Origin: Candidatus Kapaibacterium sp.
Lineage (GTDB): Bacteria; Bacteroidota; Ignavibacteria; Kapaibacteriales; UBA961
Assembly: GCA_023253875.1 (NCBI GenBank)
Contig: JALRFC010000002.1
Location: 1-23,987 of the forward strand
Reading direction: 5' to 3'
Length of the DNA: 23,987 nt
The translations under genes were made by a program, and so were the position numbers. The notes below the pieces were generated by a model. It was not told where the DNA came from. It made no database searches and was given only the letters and a program-made list of their open reading frames with translations. This document shows positions 7,833-17,500 of the stretch, in pieces; position 1 is the first letter of the stretch, and each line of letters begins with the position of its first letter.

Positions 7833-8633
7833 ATGAAACTATCTGAAATTCATGCATTGTTCTACGACAATTCTTACCACATATTCCATAGTACCATGAC
7901 ACATCCTGATATCGAATCTCTTAGACAACAACTCATTCATCATGATTTATACACTTCGCTACAAACAGGCGATGATTTACGAACATTTATGGAAACACAT
8001 GTGTTTGCAGTGTGGGACTTCATGTCTCTACTCAAGTCACTGCAAAGAAATCTAACATGTATTGATATACCATGGATGCCCAAAGGTGATCCAGAGATTC
8101 GCCAATTGATCAATGAAATCGTACTGGGCGAGGAATGCGATATTGATGCTGATGGCATTATTATGTCACATTTTGAGATGTATCTACTCGCAATGGAAGA
8201 AATCAACTGCAATCTCACTCCAATTCGTACATTCCTGCACTTAATACAAAATGGCATGCCAATACCGCAAGCATTGATTGAATCCAATGCACCTGAAGGC
8301 GCGCGTACATTTGTCAATCACACATTTTCAATCATAGAAGCCGGTGCAATTCATTCAATCGCCGGTGTATTTACATATGGAAGAGAAGACTTAATACCAG
8401 GAATGTTCTTGTCCATTATAGATGCACTGCATCAGGAAGGTACATTCAGCGCTCCAAGATTGAAGTATTATGTTCAAAGACATATTGATGTGGATGGAGA
8501 TCATCACTCACATTTGGCCATTCGCATGGTTACATTGCTCTGTGATACTGAGGTGAAAAAACAAGAAGCACATGATGCAATCATCGCCGCTTTGAAGTCA
8601 CGAATTGCGCTTTGGGACTCCATCATTGCATAA
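7833..8633 (+). CDS. DUF3050 protein (heme-oxygenase-like helical fold)
   Basis: A 266-residue soluble protein matching DUF3050 over most of its length: THVFAVWDFMSLLKSLQR, NEIVLGEECD, SHFEMYLLAME, FVNHTF, FTYGREDLIPGMF and YYVQRHIDVDGDHH. The family is predicted to share the helical heme-oxygenase-like fold, in which several members are diiron oxidases. The conserved Glu, His and Asp residues in these blocks (GEE, HFE, GRE, RHIDVDGDHH) are candidate ligands, which is inference. The first 21 residues are not typical of the family, so the ATG at 7896 (MTHPDIESLRQQL) is a plausible alternative start; neither has a strong ribosome site. It is transcribed divergently from the heparinase-like gene across a 105-base gap. 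Reaction unknown. Confidence 0.85.
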   Translation: MKLSEIHALFYDNSYHIFHSTMTHPDIESLRQQLIHHDLYTSLQTGDDLRTFMETHVFAVWDFMSLLKSLQRNLTCIDIPWMPKGDPEIRQLINEIVLGEECDIDADGIIMSHFEMYLLAMEEINCNLTPIRTFLHLIQNGMPIPQALIESNAPEGARTFVNHTFSIIEAGAIHSIAGVFTYGREDLIPGMFLSIIDALHQEGTFSAPRLKYYVQRHIDVDGDHHSHLAIRMVTLLCDTEVKKQEAHDAIIAALKSRIALWDSIIA

Positions 8634-8638
8634 AAAAA

Positions 8639-8678
8639 GAGAATTCATGAAACCCCATAGGAATATTCATGAATTCTC
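8639..8678. repeat. 13-bp perfect inverted repeat after DUF3050 stop
   Basis: Arms GAGAATTCATGAA (8639-8651) and TTCATGAATTCTC (8666-8678) flank a 14-base loop. Seven A precede the left arm, but no T run follows the right arm, so it would terminate minus-strand transcription better than the plus-strand gene it follows. Each arm also contains the self-palindrome TTCATGAA, with copies 22 bases apart. Confidence 0.7.
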
Positions 8679-8916
8679 CCTTGTATCCTGTATTATCCTA
8701 CCATATCATGATCCAGCCAATGAGATCATCCCCTGATACGGCAAGATAATAGAGTCGATGATTTGTTGAAATCATCAACATCTACAATTTACAGTGTGTG
8801 GCTGACCTAGATTCTACTCATTATCTACTCATTTTGCTGTTTTTTACAAAAAAACGACATGTTTTTTCATTATCTATGATTCATCTCAAGAGAATTTCTC
8901 CTGCTGACAAAATCCG

Positions 8917-8924
8917 TAGTTTTG
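8917..8924 (+). promoter_or_regulatory. TAnnTTTG element directly before the MFS start codon
   Basis: TAGTTTTG matches the Bacteroidota -7 element exactly and ends four bases before the ATG at 8929. If it is used, transcription would begin at or within a few bases of the start codon, giving a leaderless mRNA. There is no good -33 TTG at the expected distance, so confidence is modest. Confidence 0.4.
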
Positions 8925-8928
8925 CCGA

Positions 8929-10185
8929 ATGAATATTCACAGCAATGATCCCTATGCCGCTTTGCGGATTCCTTCCTTTCGTCGCATTTTGCTTGGCAGA
9001 CTTTTTCTTACGCTAGGTATTCAAATTCAAGCCGTATCCATTGGTTGGCTACTCTATATCAAAACAGGTGATCCACTTGCACTTGGATTGAGTGGTTTGG
9101 CAGAGGCAATTCCATATATCACTACGTCGATGTTTTCAGGCTACATTGCTGATACCAAAAACAGAAAGCATGTATTGATGGGAGCATTATTTTTCCTATT
9201 TCTAGCATCAATTGGATTATTGTTTCAAATCATGTCTGATTTGAATACAGCGTCTAAGAGTTTGGAAACGCTACCTTATTATTTTGCTTTATTCAGTGTG
9301 GGCTTGTCACGAGGCTTCATGGGACCATCGCTTCAGGCTCTTTGGGCGGATATCGTACCAAAAGAGATTTATCATAATGCCGCCACATGGTCAGCGAATC
9401 TCTTCAATTTTGCGGCTGTTTCAGGACCCGCTATTGGTGGTTTGATGTATGGATTTATGGGGCCGATTTCAGCCAATATCGCTGTTTGCATTCTCCTTAC
9501 ATGTTCCCTCATCGCTTTCACATTTGTTCGATATATCAGGCCGGAGCATATACCAAGCAATGAATCCCTTGGATATAAATTGACAGCCGGTTTAACATTT
9601 GTGTTTTCCCATCAAGTGCTTGTGGGAGCAATGGCTCTCGACATGTTCGCCGTATTATTTGGTGGTGCATTGGCTCTTTTACCGGCATTCACAAAAGATG
9701 TTTTGCATCTTGGACCTGAGGCACTCGGTATTCTTCGAGCCTCTCCATTCATTGGATCTCTGTTCATGGGCATGTATTTGGCTCATCATCCACCCATTGG
9801 AAAAACGGGTAAATTACTTCTCATGGCTGTAGCAGGATTTGGTATGTGCATGATTGCATTTGCACTCAGCACGAATTACTATGTGTCATTGATTTTACTT
9901 GCAGCCAGTGGCGCTTTCGATAATATCAGCATGGTAATCAGAGGTAGTATTGCCCAGCTTCTCACACCAGATGAAATGCGAGGGAGAGTTTCTGCTGTGA
10001 ATGGAATTTTTATTGGCGCTTCAAATGAAATCGGTGCCTTTGAAAGTGGATTGGCAGCAAGATTTCTAGGTCTGATTCCATCTGTCATAGCAGGAGGTTC
10101 GATGACATTACTGATTGTGGCCTTCACATCATGGCGACTTCCATCGATGCGATCATTTTCCATCAAAGAACATGGCATGAAGTAA
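8929..10185 (+). CDS. Major facilitator superfamily transporter
   Basis: The 418-residue integral membrane protein has about 12 hydrophobic segments. The MFS motif A loop is clear after the second helix (GYIADTKNRKHVLMG), and LWADIVPKEIYHNAATW and AVSGPAIGGLMYG follow in the order typical of the EntS-like / MFS_3 exporter group. The last 20 residues form a short basic cytoplasmic tail. Members of this group export small molecules such as siderophores or drugs using the proton gradient; the substrate here cannot be read from sequence. It begins at the only sensible ATG, next to a promoter-like element, and is followed after 83 bases by the carboxylate-amine ligase gene on the same strand. Confidence 0.88.
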   Translation: MNIHSNDPYAALRIPSFRRILLGRLFLTLGIQIQAVSIGWLLYIKTGDPLALGLSGLAEAIPYITTSMFSGYIADTKNRKHVLMGALFFLFLASIGLLFQIMSDLNTASKSLETLPYYFALFSVGLSRGFMGPSLQALWADIVPKEIYHNAATWSANLFNFAAVSGPAIGGLMYGFMGPISANIAVCILLTCSLIAFTFVRYIRPEHIPSNESLGYKLTAGLTFVFSHQVLVGAMALDMFAVLFGGALALLPAFTKDVLHLGPEALGILRASPFIGSLFMGMYLAHHPPIGKTGKLLLMAVAGFGMCMIAFALSTNYYVSLILLAASGAFDNISMVIRGSIAQLLTPDEMRGRVSAVNGIFIGASNEIGAFESGLAARFLGLIPSVIAGGSMTLLIVAFTSWRLPSMRSFSIKEHGMK

Positions 10186-10268
10186 GAGCAATGATTTCAA
10201 AGAATGGAAAGCCGTAGAATCTTTGTAATTTGTACCGCAGTCTTCCACAATTCTCCTGATACACCTTT

Positions 10269-11456
10269 ATGGTACCCGAATCCGCGGTCAGACCCGCAAT
10301 TTCGCTCGACACTGATATTTCTCCTTCATTTACTTTGGGGATTGAAGAGGAATATATGGTGATTGATCCACTGACATTCAATCTAAAATCTCATGTAGAT
10401 GTTGGTTTGCTCGAGAAAAGTCAATTGCTTCTTCATGAACATGTCAAACCAGAAATGCATGGGAGCATGCTTGAGATTGGAACTAGCATCTGTTCAAATA
10501 TCGGACAAGCAAAAACAGAATTGACCAAAATGCGTTCGATCATCTGGGCATTGTGCAGACAGAATGGCTTGCTACTTGGTGCCGCAAGCACTCACCCTTT
10601 TGCAGAATGGGAAGATCAAGAAATTTATCCCGATGAACGCTATCAAATCCTGATTCGAGACATGCAGATGCTTGCCAGATCACTTGTGATTTTCGGCATG
10701 CATATTCATATTGGCATTGAAGATCGCAATCTTCAGATTCAGATCATGAATGAGATGCGCTATTTTCTACCGCATATTCTCGCTATTTCGACGAATTCCC
10801 CTTTTTGGACAGGACATGTCACAGGTCTAAAATCCTATCGCTCCAAAGTATTCGAAAATTTCCCTCGCACCAATCTTCCCGATGAATTTCAAAGTTATGC
10901 CGAATATCAAGCCTATGTTGATATGCTCATGAAAACCGGATGTATTGATAATGCAAAGAAGATATGGTGGGATATCAGACCTCATCCGATATATCCAACA
11001 CTTGAAATTCGTATTTGTGATATTCCCATGAGGATTGAAGAAACCATAGCCATAGCTGCACTTTGTCAGGCAATCGTAAAGAAACTCTATACTTTGTACA
11101 CAAAAAATCTCAGTTTCAGAAGATATTCCAGAGCATTGATTCTTGAAAATAAATGGCGTGCTGTACGATATGGACTCGATGGAAAATTGATCGACTTTGG
11201 AAAACAAAAAGAAGTACCGACAAGAGATCTGATTCGTGAATTACTGGAATTTGTGGATGATGTTGTTGATGATCTTGGCTCTCGAAAAGAATTGGAATTC
11301 ATTCATGAAATCTTGGAAATGGGTAGCGGAGCCGATCGGCAAATAAAAGTATATGAAGACACGAATTCATTTGATGAAGTGGTTGCCTATATTCACAAAC
11401 AAAGCACCATGGGCTTACATGATGATGTAGGACCTTATATCAAAGACATCCGCTAA
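10269..11456 (+). CDS. Carboxylate-amine ligase, GCS2 / YbdK family
   Basis: A 395-residue cytoplasmic enzyme of the glutamate-cysteine ligase 2 family. These enzymes use ATP to join a carboxylate to an amine; E. coli YbdK has weak gamma-glutamylcysteine synthetase activity. The signature FTLGIEEEYMVIDPLT is at residues 21-36, HIHIGIEDRN near 152, an NSPFWTGHVTGLKSYRS block follows, then WWDIRPHP and TLEIRICDIPMR, all as in YbdK. The 28 residues before the signature are unconserved. It is the first gene of a tight run: the hotdog thioesterase starts one base after its stop. Whether it makes a glutathione-like thiol or another amide is unknown. Confidence 0.9.
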   Translation: MVPESAVRPAISLDTDISPSFTLGIEEEYMVIDPLTFNLKSHVDVGLLEKSQLLLHEHVKPEMHGSMLEIGTSICSNIGQAKTELTKMRSIIWALCRQNGLLLGAASTHPFAEWEDQEIYPDERYQILIRDMQMLARSLVIFGMHIHIGIEDRNLQIQIMNEMRYFLPHILAISTNSPFWTGHVTGLKSYRSKVFENFPRTNLPDEFQSYAEYQAYVDMLMKTGCIDNAKKIWWDIRPHPIYPTLEIRICDIPMRIEETIAIAALCQAIVKKLYTLYTKNLSFRRYSRALILENKWRAVRYGLDGKLIDFGKQKEVPTRDLIRELLEFVDDVVDDLGSRKELEFIHEILEMGSGADRQIKVYEDTNSFDEVVAYIHKQSTMGLHDDVGPYIKDIR

Positions 11457-11457
11457 G

Positions 11458-11913
11458 ATGATGAATATGCTCAAGACATATAATCCTGCATTTCGTGAAA
11501 CAATTATAGCGCATCTTGAAAAACAAGAATTCATGAAAGCGATTGGTGCGAGTTTGACATCAATTGAACTTGGAAAAGTCATTGCTGAAATCCCATTGCA
11601 ACTCATGCATCAACAACAAATCGGCCTTGTACATGGGGGAGTGACTGCCACCATCGCTGATATTGCGGCAGGTTTTGCAGGATTTACATTGGTCGGACCC
11701 GATGAACATACTGTAACGGCAGAGATAAAGGTCAGTTATCTTCGACCCGCAAAAGGCATATTACTCAGAGCTGTCGGCTCGGTGATGAAACAAGGCAGAA
11801 CCATGCATTTTTGCGAAGCGCATGTCTATTGTATTAATGAGCATGGCGATGAAGAATTGATTGCACATGCAACTACAACAATGGCAATCATCAAACCCAA
11901 ACATAGAGGGTGA
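11458..11913 (+). CDS. PaaI-type hotdog-fold thioesterase
   Basis: A 151-residue single hotdog domain. The central helix motif GLVHGGVTATIADIAAGFA is the PaaI/YbdB-type active-site segment, with the conserved HGG and the Asp of IAD. The strand VTAEIKVSYLRPAKG and the later GRTMHFCEAHVY complete the fold. Such enzymes hydrolyse acyl-CoA or acyl-carrier thioesters, usually as tetramers in the cytoplasm. The gene begins one base after the ligase stop (alternative Met at codons 2 and 4) and ends against the start of the permease gene, so it is almost certainly co-transcribed with both. The acyl substrate is unknown. Confidence 0.9.
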   Translation: MMNMLKTYNPAFRETIIAHLEKQEFMKAIGASLTSIELGKVIAEIPLQLMHQQQIGLVHGGVTATIADIAAGFAGFTLVGPDEHTVTAEIKVSYLRPAKGILLRAVGSVMKQGRTMHFCEAHVYCINEHGDEELIAHATTTMAIIKPKHRG

Positions 11914-11915
11914 AT

Positions 11916-13391
11916 ATGCAGAATCACAAAGATTTCACTCCAACATTAGGACTCATCACAACTGTCTCTATCGTTGTTGGAGGTGTGATTGGTAGTGGAA
12001 TATTCAAGAAACCGGCAAGCATGGCCTCGCAGCTAGGTTCGCCTGAATTATTGATCGGCATTTGGGTATTGGCCGGTATTCTGACATTATTCGGGGCATT
12101 AACCAATGCAGAAATTGCAGGGATGATACCGAAAACAGGCGGACAATATGAATTTTTCCGCATGATGTATGGAGAGTTTACTGCCTATTTATATGGATGG
12201 TCAATGTTCAGCGTAGTGCAAACTGCATCCATAGCATCCATAACATTCATCTTTGCTGATTCAGTCCATTCAATCTATCCACTTCCGCGATTATCTCCGG
12301 ATCTTGAAGCATTGACCATACATGTACCTTTCATTGGTTCGATATTTCCTTTGAAAGATTTTGGGACAAAAATCCTTACCATCATTGCCATTCTTGTTTT
12401 GACCATCATTAATTATCGTGGTGTGGCTCTTGGTGGAACTGTACAAGTCATGTTCACATCACTCAAAGTACTAGCTTTACTTTTTATCGTTGGTATGGCA
12501 TTTATGATAGGGAATGGAAGTTTCGCCAATTTCTCTCAAGACATAATACTTCATCAAGGTCAAAGTGCAGTACCACAAGATTGGGCTTTGATATCCGCAA
12601 TTGTCATGGCTTTATCGGGAGCATTTTGGGCATATGATGGCTGGAATAATATCACCTATATTGCCGGTGAAGTGAAGAATCCATCCAAGACCATTCCCAA
12701 AGGACTATTTCTTGGAATGATGATTATCATCTCAGTTTATGTGCTCATTAATCTTGCCTATCTCTATATTCTTCCTGTTGATGCAATGTCACAATCTTCT
12801 CTGGTTGCAGTTGATGTTGTAAAAGGTATTTTCTCTTCCATCAATCCTGCATTGGCATCATTTGCAACTGGATTCATTGCTATTGCAATCATGATTTCTA
12901 CATTTGGTGCTTCGAATGGAACAATACTCGTGAGTTCAAGAGTATATTATGCGATGGCCAAACAAGGATTGTTTTTCAAGTCTATTGGTGATATTCACCC
13001 TACTTTCAAAACCCCCGGCAATGCATTGATCATTCAAGGCATTTGGTCATCATTACTGGTCTTCAGTGGTACATTCGATACATTGACCGATATGTTGATT
13101 TTTGTTTCATGGATATTTTATGCCATGGGCGCATTCGGTGTCTTTATTTTACGAAAGAACATGCCAGATCATCCCAGACCATATAAAGTATGGGGCTATC
13201 CATTTGTACCGGCCATTTTTGTCCTATTTGCCATTGGATTTGTTGTGTACACTGTTTACAATGATATAGCGATGTATATGGCAGGGACCATGCCCATCAT
13301 CAATTCCGTTTTCGGATTGGTGCTTGTCGCATTGGGAATACCTTTTTATCTGTATTTTCGCAAACAACAGTTCAATACTTCTTCTGAATGA
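11916..13391 (+). CDS. APC-family amino-acid permease
   Basis: A 491-residue membrane protein with about 12 hydrophobic segments. The first carries the unwound substrate-site motif GGVIGSGIFKKP, and AEIAGMIPKTGGQYEFFRMMYG and SGAFWAYDGWNNITYIAGEVKNP are characteristic of the L-type / SteT-like amino-acid exchanger branch. It would move amino acids, possibly by exchange, across the inner membrane. An in-frame GTG at 11910 overlaps the preceding stop (GTGA), but AGAGGG at 11905-11910 favours the ATG at 11916. The 3' end overlaps the next gene by four bases (ATGA), indicating translational coupling. Its place after an amide ligase and thioesterase suggests it may supply or exchange a related amino acid. 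Confidence 0.9.
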   Translation: MQNHKDFTPTLGLITTVSIVVGGVIGSGIFKKPASMASQLGSPELLIGIWVLAGILTLFGALTNAEIAGMIPKTGGQYEFFRMMYGEFTAYLYGWSMFSVVQTASIASITFIFADSVHSIYPLPRLSPDLEALTIHVPFIGSIFPLKDFGTKILTIIAILVLTIINYRGVALGGTVQVMFTSLKVLALLFIVGMAFMIGNGSFANFSQDIILHQGQSAVPQDWALISAIVMALSGAFWAYDGWNNITYIAGEVKNPSKTIPKGLFLGMMIIISVYVLINLAYLYILPVDAMSQSSLVAVDVVKGIFSSINPALASFATGFIAIAIMISTFGASNGTILVSSRVYYAMAKQGLFFKSIGDIHPTFKTPGNALIIQGIWSSLLVFSGTFDTLTDMLIFVSWIFYAMGAFGVFILRKNMPDHPRPYKVWGYPFVPAIFVLFAIGFVVYTVYNDIAMYMAGTMPIINSVFGLVLVALGIPFYLYFRKQQFNTSSE

Positions 13392-14311
13392 CCATGAATA
13401 CAACGCTCTCGGTCTATTTTGGTTCTGAACGCACTTATATTACACTTCTCAATACGGCGAGAGAAGGAATGGAAGTATTGCATGTGAATGCATTTCCACA
13501 GACTCTTCGCAGTGAAGATGATGTACCAATGCTTGCTCAAATCATCAGCAAGGATTTGGCACCATATTTTGGCATGGTTCAAATGGTGAATTTCAGCATA
13601 CCGATTGAGAAAGTGTATATCTATCAGGTACCCAATGCGGATATTACTCGCAAAGCCGAGATCAAAGCATTATTGAATGAGGAAATTCAACAAGTAGAAC
13701 CGGATAAAACAGCCGATGATTTTTCTATCATGCTCATTCCCGGTCATGCAACGGAAGATGGTTCGAAGCATATGCTTGCAATCATGACGGATCTGTCTTT
13801 GATTACTATGTGTAAGCAGTGTTTTTCCGCGTTTAGAGTACCCGTGAAATTCACACAAAACAGTCAATTTTCTGCGCATTCTGCATGCATGATGAATTAT
13901 CCAGAATTCGCGAAAAAAACCATCGCCATCCTTGGGGTTCAAGAACGATTCATTGATGTAAGTGTACTGAGCGAGGGCAATCTGGCGTTTTATTCCTTAT
14001 ATGGAATACCCGAAGATGAGGATTTTGGTTCGGTATGCGGAAAAATATTGACTTCTGTCCTTCCACAATATCTTCCTTCTCCTGATTTGGCATTATTATA
14101 TGGTGAAGGATTACGCAAAGATTTGCTTGATGCACTTTCACTCTCAGTGACCATTGAAACTATGCGATTCAATGCATTCCGTGGTCTCCTCTCTACAACT
14201 TCACTTGGCATTAGTGATATTGCTTTATGCAATAAAGCTGCACATGTCTTCCCACCCGCAATCGGAGCCAGTCTCAAACCACTTCAAGAAAAGGAAATCA
14301 TCCTTCTTTGA
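13388..14311 (+). CDS. Orphan PilM/GspL-like actin-fold protein
   Basis: The 307-residue soluble protein has no signal peptide. Its layout resembles PilM: an N-terminal strand pair (TTLSVYFGSERTYITLLN), a VNFSIPIEKVYIYQVP segment, a helix with EIKALLNEEIQQVEP, the HMLAIMTDLSLITMCKQCF segment, a second actin-like half beginning KKTIAILGVQERFIDVSVL, and a PPAIGASLKPL end like the GLALR terminus of PilM. Similarity is weak and judged by eye; DUF3822, another actin-fold family of Bacteroidota, is the main alternative. The ATP-binding loops cannot be identified with confidence. Its start overlaps the permease stop (ATGA). No PilN, PilO, PilQ or general secretion genes are nearby, so its role is unknown. 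Confidence 0.55.
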   Translation: MTMNTTLSVYFGSERTYITLLNTAREGMEVLHVNAFPQTLRSEDDVPMLAQIISKDLAPYFGMVQMVNFSIPIEKVYIYQVPNADITRKAEIKALLNEEIQQVEPDKTADDFSIMLIPGHATEDGSKHMLAIMTDLSLITMCKQCFSAFRVPVKFTQNSQFSAHSACMMNYPEFAKKTIAILGVQERFIDVSVLSEGNLAFYSLYGIPEDEDFGSVCGKILTSVLPQYLPSPDLALLYGEGLRKDLLDALSLSVTIETMRFNAFRGLLSTTSLGISDIALCNKAAHVFPPAIGASLKPLQEKEIILL

Positions 14312-14514
14312 TATATTGAAGATATCAGTATTCCTAGGTAATCTTTGATTCCAATTCATTGAGTTTCTAAGATGCAATTCACTTCAAAGCATCATTCTCG
14401 CAAAGATAATCTTTACGAATACAATGAAATATCAAGTGTTTTGAATGAACCTGTGACTAATCGTATTTTGCAGTGTTATTGCAGCAGATATTCCATCAAT
14501 TTCTGGTCCTTGTC

Positions 14515-17500
14515 ATGAATGTATTCCTATACTTCTTCACGCTATGTTTCTTATATTCCATATCGGCAATTGCGCAGCCAACGCGATTTGAATCAAGAGG
14601 AATGGGTGGTGGAGCAACATTCCATTCATTGTCCATTGCCCCAACGATGCCATATACATTACGTGTATCAGGATCTGCATCCCAGATGTTTATGAGTACA
14701 GATCTCGGCATATCTTGGAATGCATATCCTCATGCAACAATTGCCGGTGGAAGTACTGCAGGTAATGTGACATTCACTTCAAGTTCACAAATTCTCTATG
14801 CGATTTCCGAGAAGGATGGTGACTATATTCCCATTCGTTCAAATGATGGAGGAAGAAGTTGGAATCCAATCAATGATCCAACCTTTGGTGGTGCATATTA
14901 TATTCATGCTGATCCCGCATCAACAAATAGGCTGATTGTTTCTGATTATACGGATGTCTATTTTTCATCTGATGGAGGTGCGAATTGGACCATTGCAGTC
15001 AGTGAAATCACGGATGGCGCTGATGGATGCTATGTGGCCGGTGTATTGTTTGACGGAACATATATCATGATTGCGACGCAAGCCGGCATCTATACGTCAG
15101 ATGATGATGGACTAACATTCATCAAAGATTCCTTCTATGAATTTCCAAAAGAAACCGGCATCATTTCATTCACATATGGCACAAGTGGCAATCTCTATCG
15201 CTTGGCTTGCTTGACCGGTCCGATGGAAATGCTTTATCCGGGAATTGAACCGGATGAAATCACTGCTTATGATGATCTCTATGTGATGGATGTGATCAAT
15301 GGACAATCCGGAGATTGGATTTCACGTAAAAGTACATTGCCAAGCACAATGCTACCTACTCATCTCAGCATGGCAATGAATGATCCCACAAGAATCTATC
15401 TTGCAGGAACAAATACTGCAAATGAGCCGGTCATCTTGCGATCCACCAATGGTGGAAATACGTTCGCTTCAATTTTCAAAACCACCGATAATGCAAATAT
15501 TGCGACAGGTTGGATAGGATCAGGAAGTACTTGGGACTGGACTTATGCAGGAACTCCCATGACATTTTCACTCTCCTCGAAGAATCCTCAGATTATAGCA
15601 TTTGGTGATTATGCCTCTTTGCATATTAGCACAAATGGTGGTGACTCATGGAAACAGGCCTATCTTCGAACAGCGGATGAACATCCCCAGAATACACAAA
15701 TCCCCTCGAGTTCCACCTATCAAACCAATGGCTTGGAAAATACTACTGTTCATCACATACTCCATGCAGATTCTACTATAGTATTAGCAGGTATTGATGG
15801 TGGCGGAATTATCAGATCAAGTGATAATGGCATTTCATGGAAAAAGATCACAATTCCAAGCAGATTTTCGACATGCTATGCATTTGAGCAATCCGGTGAG
15901 ATACTGTATGCGGCTGTCTCTTCCCTTTCGAATATGTATTCAATTGGAAAAGTCACGGATCTCATCATCAATGCGGCTCCAAGCGCTATTTTACAGTCTT
16001 CCGATAAGGGAAATACATGGTCTATATTCCAAGAATTCCCCTCTCCCATAACAAGTTTGTGCATTGATCCACAGAATCCCGAAAAACTCTATGCTGGTCT
16101 TGCACATTCCACTAATGGAGGCATCCTCGTTAATACTGCAATTTCGGGTGGCGGCACTTGGAAATCTCTTGCGAATCCTCCTCGGACTGAAGGTCATCCC
16201 CATACGATCAAAGTATTGAAAGATGGAACGCTCATCGCAAGTTTCACAGCGAGAAGAAATGGGACAGTACTTACACAAAGTGCCGGAGTATTTTCATCAC
16301 TTGATGGTGGAACAACATGGACAGATCATTCCATAGATGCCATGAAAACATGGACTACATCCATAACAATTGATCCACATGATCCATATCGAAATACATG
16401 GCTTGTCTCTACTTGGAGCGATCCAACAAATGCAAATGATAATTCGGGAGGAGTGTATCGCACGACAAATCGTGGAAGGAATTGGACCCGAATCGTAACA
16501 TTAGCATTTGGGAATGGAAATGCAGGAAGAGTGAATACATGCGCCATCAATCCCGCTCAAAATGGTCAAATGTATGTCGCCACAGAAACGCATGGATTAT
16601 ATTTTTCACAAAATGCTCAGGCATCCAATCCCACAAGTGCTGAGTTGGCGAATGTTTTTCCGGCTCGAGCTTCAAAGAGCATTGCATATAATCCCAAAGC
16701 GCCATGGGAATTATATATCGGAACAGTAGGCAATGGATTACGATTCGGAAAATCAATCATACCTCAATTACCATATCTCATATCTTCATTTCCAATGAGA
16801 GATACATTGATCGTGTATGAGAAAGGAATGACGCCGCAATTAACCATACACACACAATGGAATAGCGCACAAAATATCAATCTGGCACAAGCTCGCTTCT
16901 CAAATAGTCGAACATTTTCGAAAGCGGATACGATTGATATCTTGAATCTAAAGACCAATCATGTTCCCGGTTCCGTTCCGGGAGCCGACTCCATCTGGTA
17001 TATGCAAAGTCGAATAGGAAATACTTCTGGCTGGAGCGCATGGTCTGAAATCATTGCTATTACTTTCAGAGAAGTCAATACAGGAAATCTACCCATCATC
17101 ACATTATTACAACCAAAATCCGATACAGTCATTCAATATCTCGAAGGAGAAAAACCCGTACTCGTGATTTCATGGAGTGCAAAAGCAGAAGATAGTATCA
17201 GCAATTCACAAGTACGTTTCTCCATCAATGAAAATTTCGTTCCAAAAGCAGATACAGTAAATGCAGGAATCATACCTTCCATTTCTTTACCATCAACCAT
17301 TCCCGGTGCAGATTCCATCTGGTATATGCAAGTAAGAGCTGAGAATCGAATTGGTTGGGGACCCTGGACAGAACGAAAAAAACTAACGTTTTCCAAAAAA
17401 GCATCAAGCGATATACAAGAAGAAATTGATGCAATCAAACTGATGCCGAATCCCGTTGATGACATGCTCTTGATTTCAAGCAATACACAAGTTGCATTCA

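Larger units (their letters stand above)
8634..8928. other. 295-base intergenic region with inverted repeats
   Basis: No gene, tRNA or protein-coding frame is supported here. The region holds a 13-bp perfect inverted repeat (8639-8678), a second perfect 8-bp hairpin GATGATTT-GTTG-AAATCATC at 8757-8776, and a direct repeat of TCTACTCATT at 8813-8822 and 8824-8833. It ends with a promoter-like TAGTTTTG next to the start of the MFS gene. It could contain a regulatory leader or a small RNA, but nothing proves transcription. Confidence 0.5.

Noticed and set aside
8634..8928. Possible tRNA or CRISPR in the gene-free region
   Set aside because: No T-loop sequence, CCA end or regularly spaced repeats are present; the inverted repeats are isolated.
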